From Sepiola atlantica (lineage: Eukaryota; Mollusca; Cephalopoda; Sepiida; Sepiolidae), in NCBI GenBank assembly GCA_963556195.1, contig CAUVYP010001198.1, positions 868,001-932,000 of the forward strand: a DNA stretch of 64,000 bases, written 5' to 3'. This document shows, piece after piece, positions 1 through 12,818 of this stretch (position 1 is its first letter; every line of letters begins with the position of its first letter). The position numbers and the translations under genes were made by a program. The notes beneath the pieces were generated by a model. The model made no database searches. It was given only the letters and a program-made list of their open reading frames with translations, and had not been told where the DNA came from.

Positions 1-2141
1 AGTACCAAGTTTCAGAAGTGCCGCTTTTGTACTGCCAGAGATATGTCGATACAAACTGAATACGCAAAACATCTACAAAATTTAGCGCGTTTAAAAGTTG
101 ATAGCGCTTTTGTTTATAACTTTCAGATTAATGAGAATTGTGCCACGAAACTTTACAGACCATCGCGGAGAGGCATTTTCTACTGAAGTACCAAGTTTCA
201 GAAGTGCAGCTCTTGTACTGCCGGAGATGTGTCGATACAAACTGAATACGCAAAACATCTACAAAATTTAGTGCGTTTTTAAGTTGATATCGCTTTTGTT
301 TATAACTTCCACATTTATTCGAATTGTGAAACGAAACTTTGAGACAGTCGCGGAGACACATTTTCTACTGAGGTACCAAGTTTAAGAAGTGCAGCTCTTG
401 TACTACCAGAGATATGTCGATACAAACTGAATACGTAAAACATCTACAAAATTTAGCGCGTCATAAAGTTCATATCGCTTTTGTTTATAACTTTCAGATT
501 TATTCGAATTGTGCCACGAAACTTTGCAGACCATCGCGGAGAGGCATTTTCTACTGAAGTACCAAGTTTCAGAAGTGCAGCTCTTGTACTGCCAGAGATA
601 TGTCGATACAAACTGAATACCCAAAACATCTACAAAATTTAGCGCGTTTTAAAGTTGATATCGCTTTTGTTTATAACTTCCACATTTATTCGAATTGTGC
701 CACGAAACTTTACAGACCATCGCGGGGACACATTTTCTAATGAAGTACCACGTTTCAGAAGTGCAGCTCTTGTACTGCCGGAGATATGTCGATACAAACT
801 GAATACGCAAAACATCAACAAAATTTAGCGCGTTTTAAAGTTGATATCGCTTTTGTTTATAACTTCCACATTTGATCGAATTGTGCCACGAAACTTTACA
901 GACCATCGCGGGGAAGCATTTTCTACTGGTGTACCAAGTTTCAGAAGTGCAGCTCTTGTACTGCCGGAGATATGTCGATACAAACTTAATACGCAAAACA
1001 TCGACAAAATTCAGCGCGTTTTAAAGTTGATATCGCTTTTGTTTATAACTTCCACATTTATTCGAATTGATCCACGAAACTTTGCAGACCATCGCGGAGA
1101 GGCATTTACTACTGAAGTACCAAGTTTCAGAAGTGCAGCTCTTGTACTACCGGAGATATGTCGATACAAACTGAATACGCAAAACATCAACAAAATTTAG
1201 CGCGTTTTAAAGTTGATTTCGCTTTTGTTTATAACTTCCACATTTATTCGAATTGTGAAACGAAACTTTGTAGACAGTCGCGGAGACACATTTTCTACTG
1301 AAGTACCAAGTTTCAGAAGTGCAGCTCTTGTACTACCGGAGATATGTCGATACAAACTGAATACGCAAAACATCAACAAAATTTAGCGCGTTTTAAAGTT
1401 GGTAGCGCTTTTGTTTATAACTTCCACATTTATTCGAATTGTGAAACGAAACTTTGTAGACAGTCGCGGAGACACATTTTCCACTGAAGTACCAAGTTTC
1501 AGAAGTGCAGCTCTTGTACTTCCGGAGATGTGTCGATACAAACTGAATACGCAAAACATCTACAAAATTTAGTGCGTTTTAAAGTTGATATCGCTTTTGT
1601 TTATAACTTCCACATTTATTCGAATTGTGAAACGAAACTTTGTAGACAGTCGCGGAGACACATTATCTACTGAAGTACAACGTTTCAGAATGGCAGCTCT
1701 TGTACTGCCGGAGATATGTCGATACAAACTGAATACGCAAAATATCTACAAAATTTAGCGCGTTTGAAAGTTGATAGCGCTTTTGTTTATAACTTTCAGA
1801 TTTATTCGAATTGTGCCACGAAACTTTACAGACCATCGCGGAGAGGCATTTTCTTCTGAAGTACCAAGTTTCAGAAGTGCAGCTCTTGTACTGCCAGAGA
1901 TATGTCGATACAAACTGAATACGCAAAACATCTGCAAAATTTAGCGCGTTTAAAAGTTGATAGCGCTTTTGTTTATAACTTTCAGATTTATGAGAATTGT
2001 GCCTCGAAACTTTACAGACCATCGCGGAGAGGCATTTTCTACTGAAGTACCAAGTTTCAGAAGTGCAGCTCTTGTACTGCAGGAGATGTGTCGATACAAA
2101 CTGAATACGCAAAACATCTACAAAATTTAGTGCGTTTTTAA
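1..2141 (+). repeat. Leader segment of the array, outside the 14.5 kb block
   Basis: About 11.5 monomers of mixed subtype. The second unit (187-371) is 185 bp because tttgagacag has lost a t. Private variants include gatttatgagaattgtg (near 1986, also near 126) and catctgcaaaat (near 1932). No long block elsewhere in the window matches it closely. It may belong to an HOR lying upstream of the window. Confidence 0.7.
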
Positions 2142-3744
2142 GTTGATATCGCTTTTGTTTATAACTTCCAAATTTATTCGAATTGTGAAACGAAACTTTG
2201 CAGACAGTCGCGGAGACACATTTTCTACTGAGGTACCAAGTTTAAGAAGTGCAGCTCTTGTACTACCGGAGATATGTCGATACAAACTGAATACGTAAAA
2301 CATCTACAAAATTTAGCGCGTCTTAAAGTTCATATCGCTTTTGTTTATAACTTTCAGATTTATTCGAATTGTGCCACGAAACTTTGCAGACCATCGCGGA
2401 GAGGCATTTTCTACTGAAGTACCAAGTTTCAGAAGTGCAGCTCTTGTACTGCCGAGATATGTCGATACAAACTGAATACGCAAAACATCTACAAAATTTA
2501 GCGTGTTTAAAAGTTGATAGCGCTTTTGTTTATAACTTTCAGATTTATTCGAATTGTGCCACGAAACTTTGCAGACCATCGCGGAGAGGCATTTTCTACT
2601 GAAGCACCAAGTTTCAGAAGTGCAGCTCTTGTGCTGCCGGAGATATGTCGATACAAACTGAATACGCAAAACATCAACAAAATTTAGCGCGTTTTAAAGT
2701 GAATAGCGCTTTTGTTTATAACTTCCACATTTATTCGAATTGTGCCACGAAACTTTGCAGACCATCGCGGATAGGCATTTTCTACTGAAGTACCAAGTTT
2801 AAGAAGTGCAGCTCTTGTACTACCGGAGATATGTCGATACAAACTGAATACGCAAAACATCTACAAAATTTAGCGCGTTTAAAAGTTGATAGCGCTTTTG
2901 TTTATAACTTTCAGATTTATTCGAATTGTGCCACAAAACTTTGCAGACCATACCGGAGAGGCATTTGCTACTGAAGTACCAAGTTTCAGAAGTGCAGCTC
3001 TTGTACTGCCGGAGATATGTCGATACAAACTGAATACGCAAAACATCAACAAAATTTAGCGCGTTTTAAAGTTAATAGCGCTTTTGTTTATAACTTCCAC
3101 ATTTATTCGAATTGTGCAACGAAACTTTGCAGACCATCGCGGAGAGGCATTTACTACTGAAGTACCAAGTTTCAGAAGTGCAGCTCTTGTACTACCGGAG
3201 ATATGTCGATACAAACGGAATACGCAAAACATCAACAAAATTTATCGCGTTTTAAATTTGATATCGCTTTTGTTTATAACTTCCACATTTATTCGAATTG
3301 TGAAACGAAACTTTGTAGACAGTCGGGGAGACACATCTTCTACTGAAGTACCAAGTTTCAGAAGTGCAGCTCTTGTACTACCGGAGATGTGTCGATACAA
3401 ACTGAATACGCAAAACATCTACAAAATTTAGTGCGTTTTAAAGTTGATATCGCTTTTGTTTATAACTTCCACATTTATTCGAATTGTGAAACGAAACTTT
3501 GTAGACAGTCGCGGAGACACATTATCTACTGAAATACCATGTTTCAGAATGGCAGCTCATTTACTGCCGGAGATATGTCGATACAAACTGAATACGCAAA
3601 ACATCTACAAAATTTAGCGCGTTTAAAAGTTGATAGCGCTTTTGTGTATAACTTTCAGATTTATTCGAATTGTGCCACGAAACTTTGCAGACCATCGCGG
3701 AGAGGCATTTTCTACTGAAGTACCAAGTTTCAGAAGTGCAGCTC

Positions 3745-4830
3745 TTGTACTGCCGGAGATATGTCGTCACAAACTGAATATGCAAAACATCGACAAAATT
3801 TAGCGCGTTTTAAAGTTGATATCGCTTTTGTTTATAACTTCCACATTTATTCGAATTGTGCCACGAAACTTTGCAGACAGTCGCGGAGACACATTTTCTA
3901 CTGAAGTACCAAGTTTAAGATGCAGCAGATATTGTACTACCGGAGATGTGTCGATACAAACGGAATACGCAAAACATCTACAAAATTAGTGCGTTTTAAA
4001 GTTGATATCGCTTTTGTTTATAACTTCCACATTTATTCGAATTGTGCCACGAAACTTTGCAGACAGTCGCGGAGAGGCATTTTCTACTGAAGTACCAAGT
4101 TTCAGAAGTGCAGCTCTTGTACTACCGGAGATGTGTCGATACAAACTGAATACGCAAAACATCTACAAAATTTAGTGCGTTTTAAAGTTGATATCGCTTT
4201 TGTTTATAACTTCCACATTTATTCGAATTGTGAAACGAAATTTGTAGACACTCGCGGAGACACATCTTCTACTGAAGTACCAAGTTTCAGAAGTGCAGCT
4301 CTTGTACTACCGGAGATATGTCGATACAAACTACATACGCAAAACATCTACAAAATTTAGCGCGTTTAAAAGTTGATAGCGCTTTTGATTATAACTGTCA
4401 CATTTATTCGAATTGTGCCACGAAACTTTGCAAACCATCGCGGAGAGGCATTCTCTACTGAAGTACCAAGTTTCAGAAGTGCAGCTCTTCTACTGCCGGA
4501 GATATGTCTATACAAACTGAATACGCAAAACATCAACAAAATTTAGCGCGTTTTAAAGTTAATAGCGCTTTTGTTTATAACTTCCACATTTATTCGAATT
4601 GTGCCACGAAACTTTGCAGACCATCGCGGAGAGGCATTTTCTACTGAAGTACCAAGTTTCAGAAGTGCAGCTCTTGTACTGCCAGAGATATGTCGATACA
4701 AACTGAATACGCAAAACATCTACAAAATTTAGCGCGTTTAAAAGTTGATAGCGCTTTTGTATATAACTTTCAGATTTATTCGAAATGTGCCACGAAACTT
4801 TGCAGACCATCGCGGAGAGGCATTATCTAC
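3745..4830 (+). repeat. Six-monomer cassette, first copy within the 14.5 kb block
   Basis: It carries the ordered markers gtcgtcacaaactgaatatg, aagatgcagcag, acaaaattagtg, aaatttgtagacactcgcgg (1-bp loss), aaactacatacgc and gaaatgtgccacg. It matches 7,278-8,363 at a shift of 3,533 bp (19 x 186 - 1) with several scattered differences, so it is an older duplicate than the 14.5 kb event. Both copies recur in the second 14.5 kb block near 18.25-19.33 and 21.78-22.87 kb. Confidence 0.75.
3905..4090 (+). repeat. Exemplar of monomer subtype E (compensated indel variant)
   Basis: This unit has tttaagatgcagcag in place of tttaagaagtgcagctc, a net gain of 1 base. Further on it has acaaaattagtg, a loss of 1 base, so the unit is still 186 bp. 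The acaaaattagtg loss is missing in some later relatives (13.2, 27.2, 29.95 and 44.8 kb), so E has at least two forms. The aagatgcagcag marker recurs near 3913, 7448, 13207, 18417, 21953, 27159, 29945, 35710, 44822, 54675, 58765 and 63041. It nearly always follows a unit with gtcgtcacaaactgaa. Confidence 0.75.
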
Positions 4831-5139
4831 TGAAGTACCAAGTTTCAGAAGTGCAGCTCTTGTACTGCCGGAGATATGTCGATACAAACTGAATACGCAA
4901 AACATCAACAAAATTTAGCGCGTTTTAAAGTTGATATCGCTTTTGTTTATAACTTCCACATTTATTCGAATTGTGAAACGAAACTTTACAGACCATCGCG
5001 GGGAGGCATTTTCTACTGAAGTACCAAGTTTCAGAAGTGCAGCTCTTGTACTACCGGAGATATGTCGATACAAACTGAATACGCAAAACATCAACAAAAT
5101 TAAGCGCGTTTTAAAGTTGATAGCGCTTTTGTTTATAAC

Positions 5140-5164
5140 TTTCACATTTATTTGAATTGTGAAA
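5140..5164. other. Perfect 7-bp inverted repeat (dyad), exemplar of 20
   Basis: TTTCACA at 5140-5146 and its exact complement TGTGAAA at 5158-5164 flank an 11-base spacer; two more T:A pairs could form inside after one mismatch. The same 25-bp element occurs at 6442, 9416, 10718, 14066, 19644, 20946, 23921, 25223, 28013, 30803, 32477, 33035, 36752, 37682, 38983, 40470, 42699, 52366 and 59803 (start positions). Most gtgaaacg units have ttccaca instead, with one mismatch in the stem. Subtype B has lost the pairing altogether. Cruciform formation is possible but not shown. Confidence 0.7.
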
Positions 5165-7065
5165 CGAAACTTTGTAGACAGTCGCGGAGACACATTTTCT
5201 ACTGAAGTACCAAGTTTCAGAAGTGCAGCTCTTGTACTGACGGAGATATGTCGATACAAACTGAATACGCAAAACATCAACAAAATTAAGCGCGTTTTAA
5301 AGTTGATATCGCTTTTGTTTATAACTTCCACATTTATTCGAATTGTGCCACGAAACTTTGCAGACAGTCGCGGAGACACATTTTCTACTGAAGTACCAAG
5401 TTTAAGAAGTGCAGCTCTTGTACTACCGGAGATATGTCGATACAAACTGAATACACAAAACATCGACAAAATTCAGCGCGTTTTAAAGTTGATATCGCTT
5501 TTGTTTATAACTTCCACATTTATTCGAATTGATCCACGAAACTTTGCAGACCATACCGGAGAGGCATTTACTACTGAAGTACCAAGTTTCAGAAGTGCAG
5601 CTTTTGTACTACCGGAGATATGTCGATACAAACTACATACGCAAAACATCTACAAAATTTAGCGCGTTTAAAAGTTGATAGCGCTTTTGATTATAACTTT
5701 AACATTTATTCGAATTGTGCCACGAAACTTTGCAAACCATCGCGGAGAGGCATTCTCTACTGAAGTACCAAGTTTCAGAAGTGCAGCTCTTGTACTGCCG
5801 GAGATATGTCGATACAAACTGAATACGCAAAACATCAACAAAATTTAGCGCGTTTTAAAGTTAATAGCGCTTTTGTTTATAACTTCCACATTTATTCGAA
5901 TTGTGCCACGAAACTTTGCAGACCATCGCGGAGAGGCATTTTCTACTGAAGTACCAAGTTTCAGAAGTGCAGCTCTTGTACTGCCAGAGATATGTCGATA
6001 CAAACTGAATACGCAAAACATCTACAAAATTTAGCGCGTTTAAAAGTTGATAGCGCTTTTGTTTATAACTTTCAGATTTATTCGAATTGTGCAACGAAAC
6101 TTTGCAGACCATCGCGGAGAGGCATTTTCTACTGAAGTACCAAGTTTCCGAAGTGCAGCTCTTGTACTGCCGGAGATATGTCGATACAAACGGAATACGC
6201 AAAACATCAACAAAATTTAGCGCGTTTTAAAGTTGATATCGCTTTTGTTTATAACTTCCACATTTATTCGAATTGTGCCACGAAACGTTACAGTCCATCG
6301 CGGGGAGGCATTTTCTACTGAAGTACCAAGTTTCAGAAGTGCAGCTTTTGTACTACCGGAGATATGTCGATACAAACTGAATACGCAAAACATCAACAAA
6401 ATTAAGCGCGTTTTAAAGTTGATAGCGCTTTTGTTTATAACTTTCACATTTATTTGAATTGTGAAACGAAACTTTGTAGACAGTCGCGGAGACACATTTT
6501 CTACTGGTGTACCAAGTTTCAGAAGTGCAGCTCTTGTACTGCCGGAGATATGTCGATACAAACTGAATACACAAAACATCGACAAAATTCAGCGCGTTTT
6601 AAAGTTGATATCGCTTTTGTTTATAACTTCCACATTTATTCGAATTGATCCACGAAACTTTGCAGACACTCGCGGAGAGGCATTTACTAGTGAAGTACCA
6701 AGTTTCAGAAGTGCAGCTCTTGTACTACCGGAGATATGTCGATACAAACTGAATACGCAAAACATCAACAAAATTTAGCGCGTTTTAAAGTTGATATCGC
6801 TCTTGTTTATAACTTCCACATTTATTCGAATTGTGAAACGAAACTTTGTAGACAGTCGCGGAGACACATTTTCCACTGAAGTACCAAGTTTCAGAAGTGC
6901 AGCTCTTGTACTACCGGAGATGTGTCGATACAAACTGAATACGCAAAACATCTACAAAATTTAGTGCGTTTTAAAGTTGATATCGCTTTTGTTTATAACT
7001 TCCACATTTATTCGAATTGTGCAACGAAACTTAGCAGACCGTCGCGGAGAGGAATTTTCTACTGA

Positions 7066-7251
7066 AGTACCAAGTTTCAGAAGTGCAGCTCTTGTACTAC
7101 CGGAGATGTGTCGATACAAACTGAATACGCAAAACATCTACAAAATTTAGTGCGTTTTAAAGTTGATATCGCTTTTGTTTATAACTTCCACATTTATTCG
7201 AATTGTGAAACGAAACTTTGTAGACAGTCGCGGAGACACATCTTCTACTGA
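7066..7251 (+). repeat. Exemplar of monomer subtype A
   Basis: A clean 186-bp unit carrying the A haplotype: ccggagatgtg, catctac, tttagtgcg with gatatcgc, ttccacattt, gtgaaacg, and gtagacagtcgcggagacac. GATATC in this unit is an EcoRV site. It differs from subtype B at 16 of 186 positions (about 9%), and the differences are linked. Subtype A recurs throughout the window, usually followed by the variant with cattatctactg. The subtype names are mine and only describe the linked sites. Confidence 0.85.
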
Positions 7252-7277
7252 AGTACCAAGTTTCAGAAGTGCAGCTC

Positions 7278-8363
7278 TTGTACTACCGGAGATATGTCGT
7301 CACAAACTGAATATGCAAAACATCGACAAAATTTAGCGCGTTTTAAAGTTGATATCGCTTTTGTTTATAACTTCCACATTTATTCGAATTGTGCCACGAA
7401 ACTTTGCAGACATTCGCGGAGACACATTTTCTACTGAAGTACCAAGTTTAAGATGCAGCAGCTCTGGTACTACCGGAGATGTGTCGATACAAACGGAATA
7501 CGCAAAACATCTACAAAATTAGTGCGTTTTAAAGTTGATATCGCTTTTGTTTATAACTTCCACATTTATTCGAATTGTGCCACGAAACTTTGCAGACCGT
7601 CGCGGAGAGGCATTTGCTACTGAAGTACCAAGTTTCAGAAGTGCAGCTCTTGTACTACCGGAGATGTGTCGATACAAACTGAATACGCAAAACATCTACA
7701 AAATTTAGTGCGTTTTAAAGTTGATATCGCTTTTGTTTATAACTTCCACATTTATTCGAATTGTGAAACGAAATTTGTAGACACTCGCGGAGACACATCT
7801 TCTACTGAAGTACCAAGTTTCAGAAGTGCAGCTCTTGTACTACCGGAGATATGTCGATACAAACTACATACGCAAAACATCTACAAAATTTAGCGCGTTT
7901 AAAAGTTGATAGCGCTTTAGATTATAACTTTCACATTTATTCGAATTGTGCCACGAAACTTTGCAAACCATCGCGGAGAGGCATTCTCTACTGAAGTACC
8001 AAGTTTCAGAAGTCCAGCTCTTGTACTGCCGGAGATATGTCGATACAAACTGAATACGCAAAACATCAACAAAATTTAGCGCGTTTTAAAGTTAACAGCG
8101 CTTTTGTTTATAACTTCCACATTTATTCGAATTGTGCCACGAAACTTTGCAGACCATCGCGGAGAGGCATTTTCTACTGAAGTACCAAGTTTCAGAAGTG
8201 CAGCTCTTGTACTGCCAGAGATATGTCGATACAAACTGAATACGCAAAACATCTACAAAATTTAGCGCGTTTAAAAGTTGATAGCGCTTTTGTATATAAC
8301 TTTCAGATTTATTCGAAATGTGCCACGAAACTTTGCAGACCATCGCGGAGAGGCATTTTCTAC
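7278..8363 (+). repeat. Six-monomer cassette, second copy within the 14.5 kb block
   Basis: It has the same marker order as 3,745-4,830. Local changes include gcagcagctctgg in place of gcagcagatattg (near 7455) and gctttagattataac in place of gcttttgattataac (near 7914). The downstream edge is at about 8,360, where cattatctactgaag of the first copy meets cattttctactggtg here. Confidence 0.75.
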
Positions 8364-8899
8364 TGGTGTACCAAGTTTCAGAAGTGCAGCTCTTGTACTG
8401 CCGGAGATATGTCGATACAAACTGAATACGCAAAACATCAACAAAATTAAGCGCGTTTTAAAGTTGATATCGCTTTTGTTTATAACTTCCACATTTATTC
8501 GAATTGTGCCACGAAACTTTGCAGACAGTCGCGGAGACACATTTTCTACTGAAGTACCAAGTTTAAGAAGTGCAACTCTTGTACTACCGGAGATATGTCG
8601 ATACAAACTGAATACACAAAACATCGACAAAATTCAGCGCGTTTTAAAGTTGATATCGCTTTTGTTTATAACTTCCACAGTTATTCGAATTGATCCACGA
8701 AACTTTGCAGACCATACCGGAGAGGCATTTACTACTGAAGTACCAAGTTTCAGAAGTGCAACTCTTGTACTGCCGGAGATATGTCGATACAAACTGAATA
8801 CGCAAAACATCAACAAAATTTAGCGCGTTTTAAAGTTAATAGCGCTTTTGTTTATAACTTCCACATTTATTCGAATTGTGCCACGAAACTTTGCAGACC

Positions 8900-10200
8900 A
8901 TCGCGGAGAGGCATTTTCTACTGAAGTACCAAGTTTCAGAAGTGCAGCTCTTGTACTGCCAGAGATATGTCGATACAAACTGAATACGCAAAACATCTAC
9001 AAAATTTAGCGCGTTTAAAAGTTGATAGCGCTTTTGTTTATAACTTTCAGATTTATTCGAATTGTGCCACGAAACTTTGCAGACCATCGCGGAGAGGCAT
9101 TTTCTACTGAAGTACCAAGTTTCAGAAGTGCAGCTCTAGTACTGCCGGAGATATGTCGATACAAACTGAATACGCAAAACATCAACAAAATTTAGCGCGT
9201 TTTAAAGTTGATATCGCTTTTGTTTATAACTTCCACATTTATTCGAATTGTGCCACGAAACGTTACAGTCCATCGCGGGGAGGCATTTTCTACTGAAGTA
9301 CCAAGTTCAGAAGTGCAGCTCTTGTACTACCGGAGATATGTCGATACAAACTGAATACGCAAAACATCAACAAAATTAAGCGCGTTTTAAAGTTGATAGC
9401 GCTTTTGTTTATAACTTTCACATTTATTTGAATTGTGAAACGAAACTTTGTAGACAGTCGCGGAGACACATTTTCTACTGGTGTACCAAGTTTCAGAAGT
9501 GCAGCTCTTGTACTGCCGGAGATATGTCGATACTAACTGAATACACAAAACATCGACAAAATTCAGCGCGTTTTAAAGTTGATATCGCTTTTGTTTATAA
9601 CTTCCACATTTATTCGAATTGTGAAACGAAACTTTACAGACCATCGCGGGGAGGCATTTACTACTGAAGTACCAAGTTTCAGAAGTGCAGCTCTTGTACT
9701 ACCGGAGATATGTCGATACAAACTGAATACGCAAAACATCAACAAAATTTAGCGCGTTTTAAAGTTGATATCGCTTTTGTTTATAACTTCCACATTTATT
9801 CGAATTGTGAAACGAAACTTTGTAGACAGTCGCGGAGACACATTTTCCACTGAAGTACCAAGTTTCAGAAGTGCAGCTTTTGTACTACCGGAGATGTGTC
9901 GATACAAACTGAATACGCAAAACATCTACAAAATTTAGTGCGTTTTAAAGTTGATATCGCTTTTGTTTATAACTTCCACATTTATTCAAATTGTGAAACG
10001 AAACTTTGTAGACAGTCGCGGAGACACATTATCTACTGATGTACCATGTTTCAGAATGGCAGCTCTTGTACTGCCGGAGATATGTCGATACAAACTGAAT
10101 ACGCAAAACATCTACAAAATTTAGCACGTTTAAAAGTTGATAGCGCTTTTGTTTATAACTTTCAGATTTATTCGAATTGTGCCACGAAACTTTGCATACC
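8900..10200 (+). repeat. Seven-monomer tandem duplication, unit 1
   Basis: Matches the next unit at a shift of exactly 1,302 bp (7 x 186). Shared rare marks are gcagctctagtactg (9127 and 10429), gatactaactgaatac (near 9531 and 10833) and tttattcaaattg (near 9988 and 11289). The exchange point lies between about 10,197 and 10,262. The same duplication is present in the second 14.5 kb block at about 23,405-24,705. Confidence 0.85.
8925..9110 (+). repeat. Exemplar of monomer subtype B
   Basis: A clean 186-bp unit with the B haplotype: ccagagatatg, catctac, tttagcgcgtttaaaagttg with gatagcgc, tttcagattt, gtgccacg, and gcagaccatcgcggagaggc. AGCGCT (AfeI) replaces the GATATC of subtype A. It has 36 C, 37 G and 10 CpG. 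Subtype B occurs in every region of the window, often directly before a subtype C unit. Confidence 0.85.
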
Positions 10201-11503
10201 ATCGCGGAGAGGCATTTTCTACTGAAGTACCAAGTTTCAGAAGTGCAGCTCTTGTACTGCCAGAGATATGTCGATACAAACTGAATACGCAAAACATCTA
10301 CAAAATTTAGCGCGTTTAAAAGTTGATAGCGCTTTTGTTTATAACTTTCAGATTTATTCGAATTGTGCCACGAAACTTTGCAGACCATCGCGGAGAGGCA
10401 TTTTCTACTGAAGTACCAAGTTTCAGAAGTGCAGCTCTAGTACTGCCGGAGATATGTCGATACAAACTGAATACGCAAAACATCAACAAAATTTAGCGCG
10501 TTTTAAAGTTGATATCGCTTTTGTTTATAACTTCCACATTTATTCGAATTGTGCCACGAAACGTTACAGTCCATCGCGGGGAGGCATTTTCTACTGAAGT
10601 ACCAAGTTTCAGAAGTGCAGCTCTTGTACTACCGGAGATATGTCGATACAAACTGAATACGCAAAACATCAACAAAATTAAGCGCGTTTTAAAGTTGATA
10701 GCGCTTTTGTTTATAACTTTCACATTTATTTGAATTGTGAAACGAAACTTTGTAGACAGTCGCGGAGACACATTTTCTACTGGTGTACCAAGTTTCAGAA
10801 GTGCAGCTCTTGTACTGCCGGAGATATGTCGATACTAACTGAATACACAAAACATCGACAAAATTCAGCGCGTTTTAAAGTTGATATCGCTTTTGTTTAT
10901 AACTTCCACATTTATTCGAATTGTGAAACGAAACTTTACAGACCATCGCGGGGAGGCATTTACTACTGAAGTACCAAGTTTCAGAAGTGCAGCTCTTGTA
11001 CTACCGGAGATATGTCGATACAAACTGAATACGCAAAACATCAACAAAATTTAGCGCGTTTTAAAGTTGATATCGCTTTTGTTTATAACTTCCACATTTA
11101 TTCGAATTGTGAAACGAAACTTTGTAGACAGTCGCGGAGACACATTTTCCACTGAAGTACCAAGTTTCAGAAGTGCAGCTTTTGTACTACCGGAGATGTG
11201 TCGATACAAACTGAATACGCAAAACATCTACAAAATTTAGTGCGTTTTAAAGTTGATATCGCTTTTGTTTATAACTTCCACATTTATTCAAATTGTGAAA
11301 CGAAACTTTGTAGACAGTCGCGGAGACACATTATCTACTGATGTACCATGTTTCAGAATGGCAGCTCTTGTACTGCCGGAGATATGTCGATACAAACTGA
11401 ATACGCAAAACATCTACAAAATTTAGCACGTTTAAAAGTTGATAGCGCTTTTGTTTATAACTTTCAGATTTATTCGAATTGTGCCACGAAACTTTGCATA
11501 CCA
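10201..11503 (+). repeat. Seven-monomer tandem duplication, unit 2
   Basis: Direct repeat of the preceding 1,302 bp. Both units share aatttagcacg (near 10118 and 11420) and tttgcatacc (near 10194 and 11496). Unit 2 lacks the 1-bp loss seen near 9306, and so do both corresponding units in the second 14.5 kb block. That loss therefore arose after the 14.5 kb duplication. Confidence 0.85.
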
Positions 11504-11702
11504 TCGCGGAGAGGCATTTTCTACTGAAGTACCAAGTTTCAGAAGTGCAGCTCTTGTACTGCCGGAGATATGTCGATACAAACTGAATACGCAAAACATC
11601 AACAAAATTTAGCGCGTTTTAAAGTTGATATCGCTTTTGTTTATAACTTCCACATTTATTCGAATTGTGCCACGAAACTTTACAGACCATCGCGGGGACA
11701 CA

Positions 11703-12260
11703 TTTTCTACTGAAGTACCACGTGTCAGAAGTGCAGCTCTTGTACTACCGGAGATGTGTCGATACAAACTGAATACGCAAAACATCTACAAAATTTAGTG
11801 CGTTTTAAAGTTGATATCGCTTTTGTTTATAACTTCCACATTTATTCGAATTGTGCAACGAAACTTTGCAGACCGTCGCGGAGAGGAATTTTCTACTGAA
11901 GTACCAAGTTTCAGAAGTGCAGCTCTTTTACTACCGGAGATGTGTCGATACAAACTGAATACGCAAAACATCTACAAAATTTAGTGCGTTTTAAAGTTGA
12001 TATCGCTTTTGTTTATAACTTCCACATTTATTCGAATTGTGAAACTAAACTTTGTAGACAGTCGCGGAGACACATCTTCTACTGAAGTACCAAGTTTCAG
12101 AAGTGCAGCTCTTGTACTACCGGAGATATGTCGATACAAACTGAATACGCAAAACATCAACAAAATTTAGCGCGTTTTAAAGTTGGTAGCGCTTTTGTTT
12201 ATAACTTCCACATTTATTCGAATTGTGAAACGAAACTTTGTAGACAGTCGCGGAGACACA
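11703..12260 (+). repeat. Trimer (558 bp) duplication, unit 1
   Basis: Three monomers repeated immediately downstream at exactly 558 bp. Shared marks are taccacgtgtcagaag (near 11716 and 12274), gcagctcttttactacc (near 11928 and 12486), gtgaaactaaac (near 12044 and 12602) and gttggtagcgc (near 12183 and 12741). The second 14.5 kb block has this trimer once (about 26,208-26,765). Confidence 0.85.
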
Positions 12261-12818
12261 TTTTCCACTGAAGTACCACGTGTCAGAAGTGCAGCTCTTG
12301 TACTACCGGAGATGTGTCGATACAAACTGAATACGCAAAACATCTACAAAATTTAGTGCGTTTTAAAGTTGATATCGCTTTTGTTTATAACTTCCACATT
12401 TATTCGAATTGTGCAACGAAACTTTGCAGACCGTCGCGGAGAGGAATTTTCTACTGAAGTACCAAGTTTCAGAAGTGCAGCTCTTTTACTACCGGAGATG
12501 TGTCGATACAAACTGAATACGCAAAACATCTACAAAATTTAGTGCGTTTTAAAGTTGATATCGCTTTTGTTTATAACTTCCACATTTATTCGAATTGTGA
12601 AACTAAACTTTGTAGACAGTCGCGGAGACACATCTTCTACTGAAGTACCAAGTTTCAGAAGTGCAGCTCTTGTACTACCGGAGATATGTCGATACAAACT
12701 GAATACGCAAAACATCAACAAAATTTAGCGCGTTTTAAAGTTGGTAGCGCTTTTGTTTATAACTTCCACATTTATTCGAATTGTGAAACGAAACTTTGTA
12801 GACAGTCGCGGAGACACA
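12261..12818 (+). repeat. Trimer (558 bp) duplication, unit 2
   Basis: Direct repeat of the preceding trimer; no difference was noticed at any marker base. The exchange point is near 12,260-12,275, where ttttccactgaag joins accacgtgtcag. Both units carry cttttac, where copy 2 of the large block has cttgtac. That change therefore arose in the first block before the trimer doubled. Confidence 0.85.

Noticed and set aside
4915..5469. 184-codon minus-strand frame, and similar frames such as 8278-8823 (+) and 13284-13826 (-), as genes
   Set aside because: They are read-throughs of the satellite on both strands, repeat every 62 codons, have no recognisable domain, and open or close with single satellite variants.
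8925..9110. CENP-B box in the ttattcgaattgtg segment
   Set aside because: The TTCG start is present, but the required A and the CGGG half are missing (G and CCAC or AAAC instead), so it does not meet the known box pattern.
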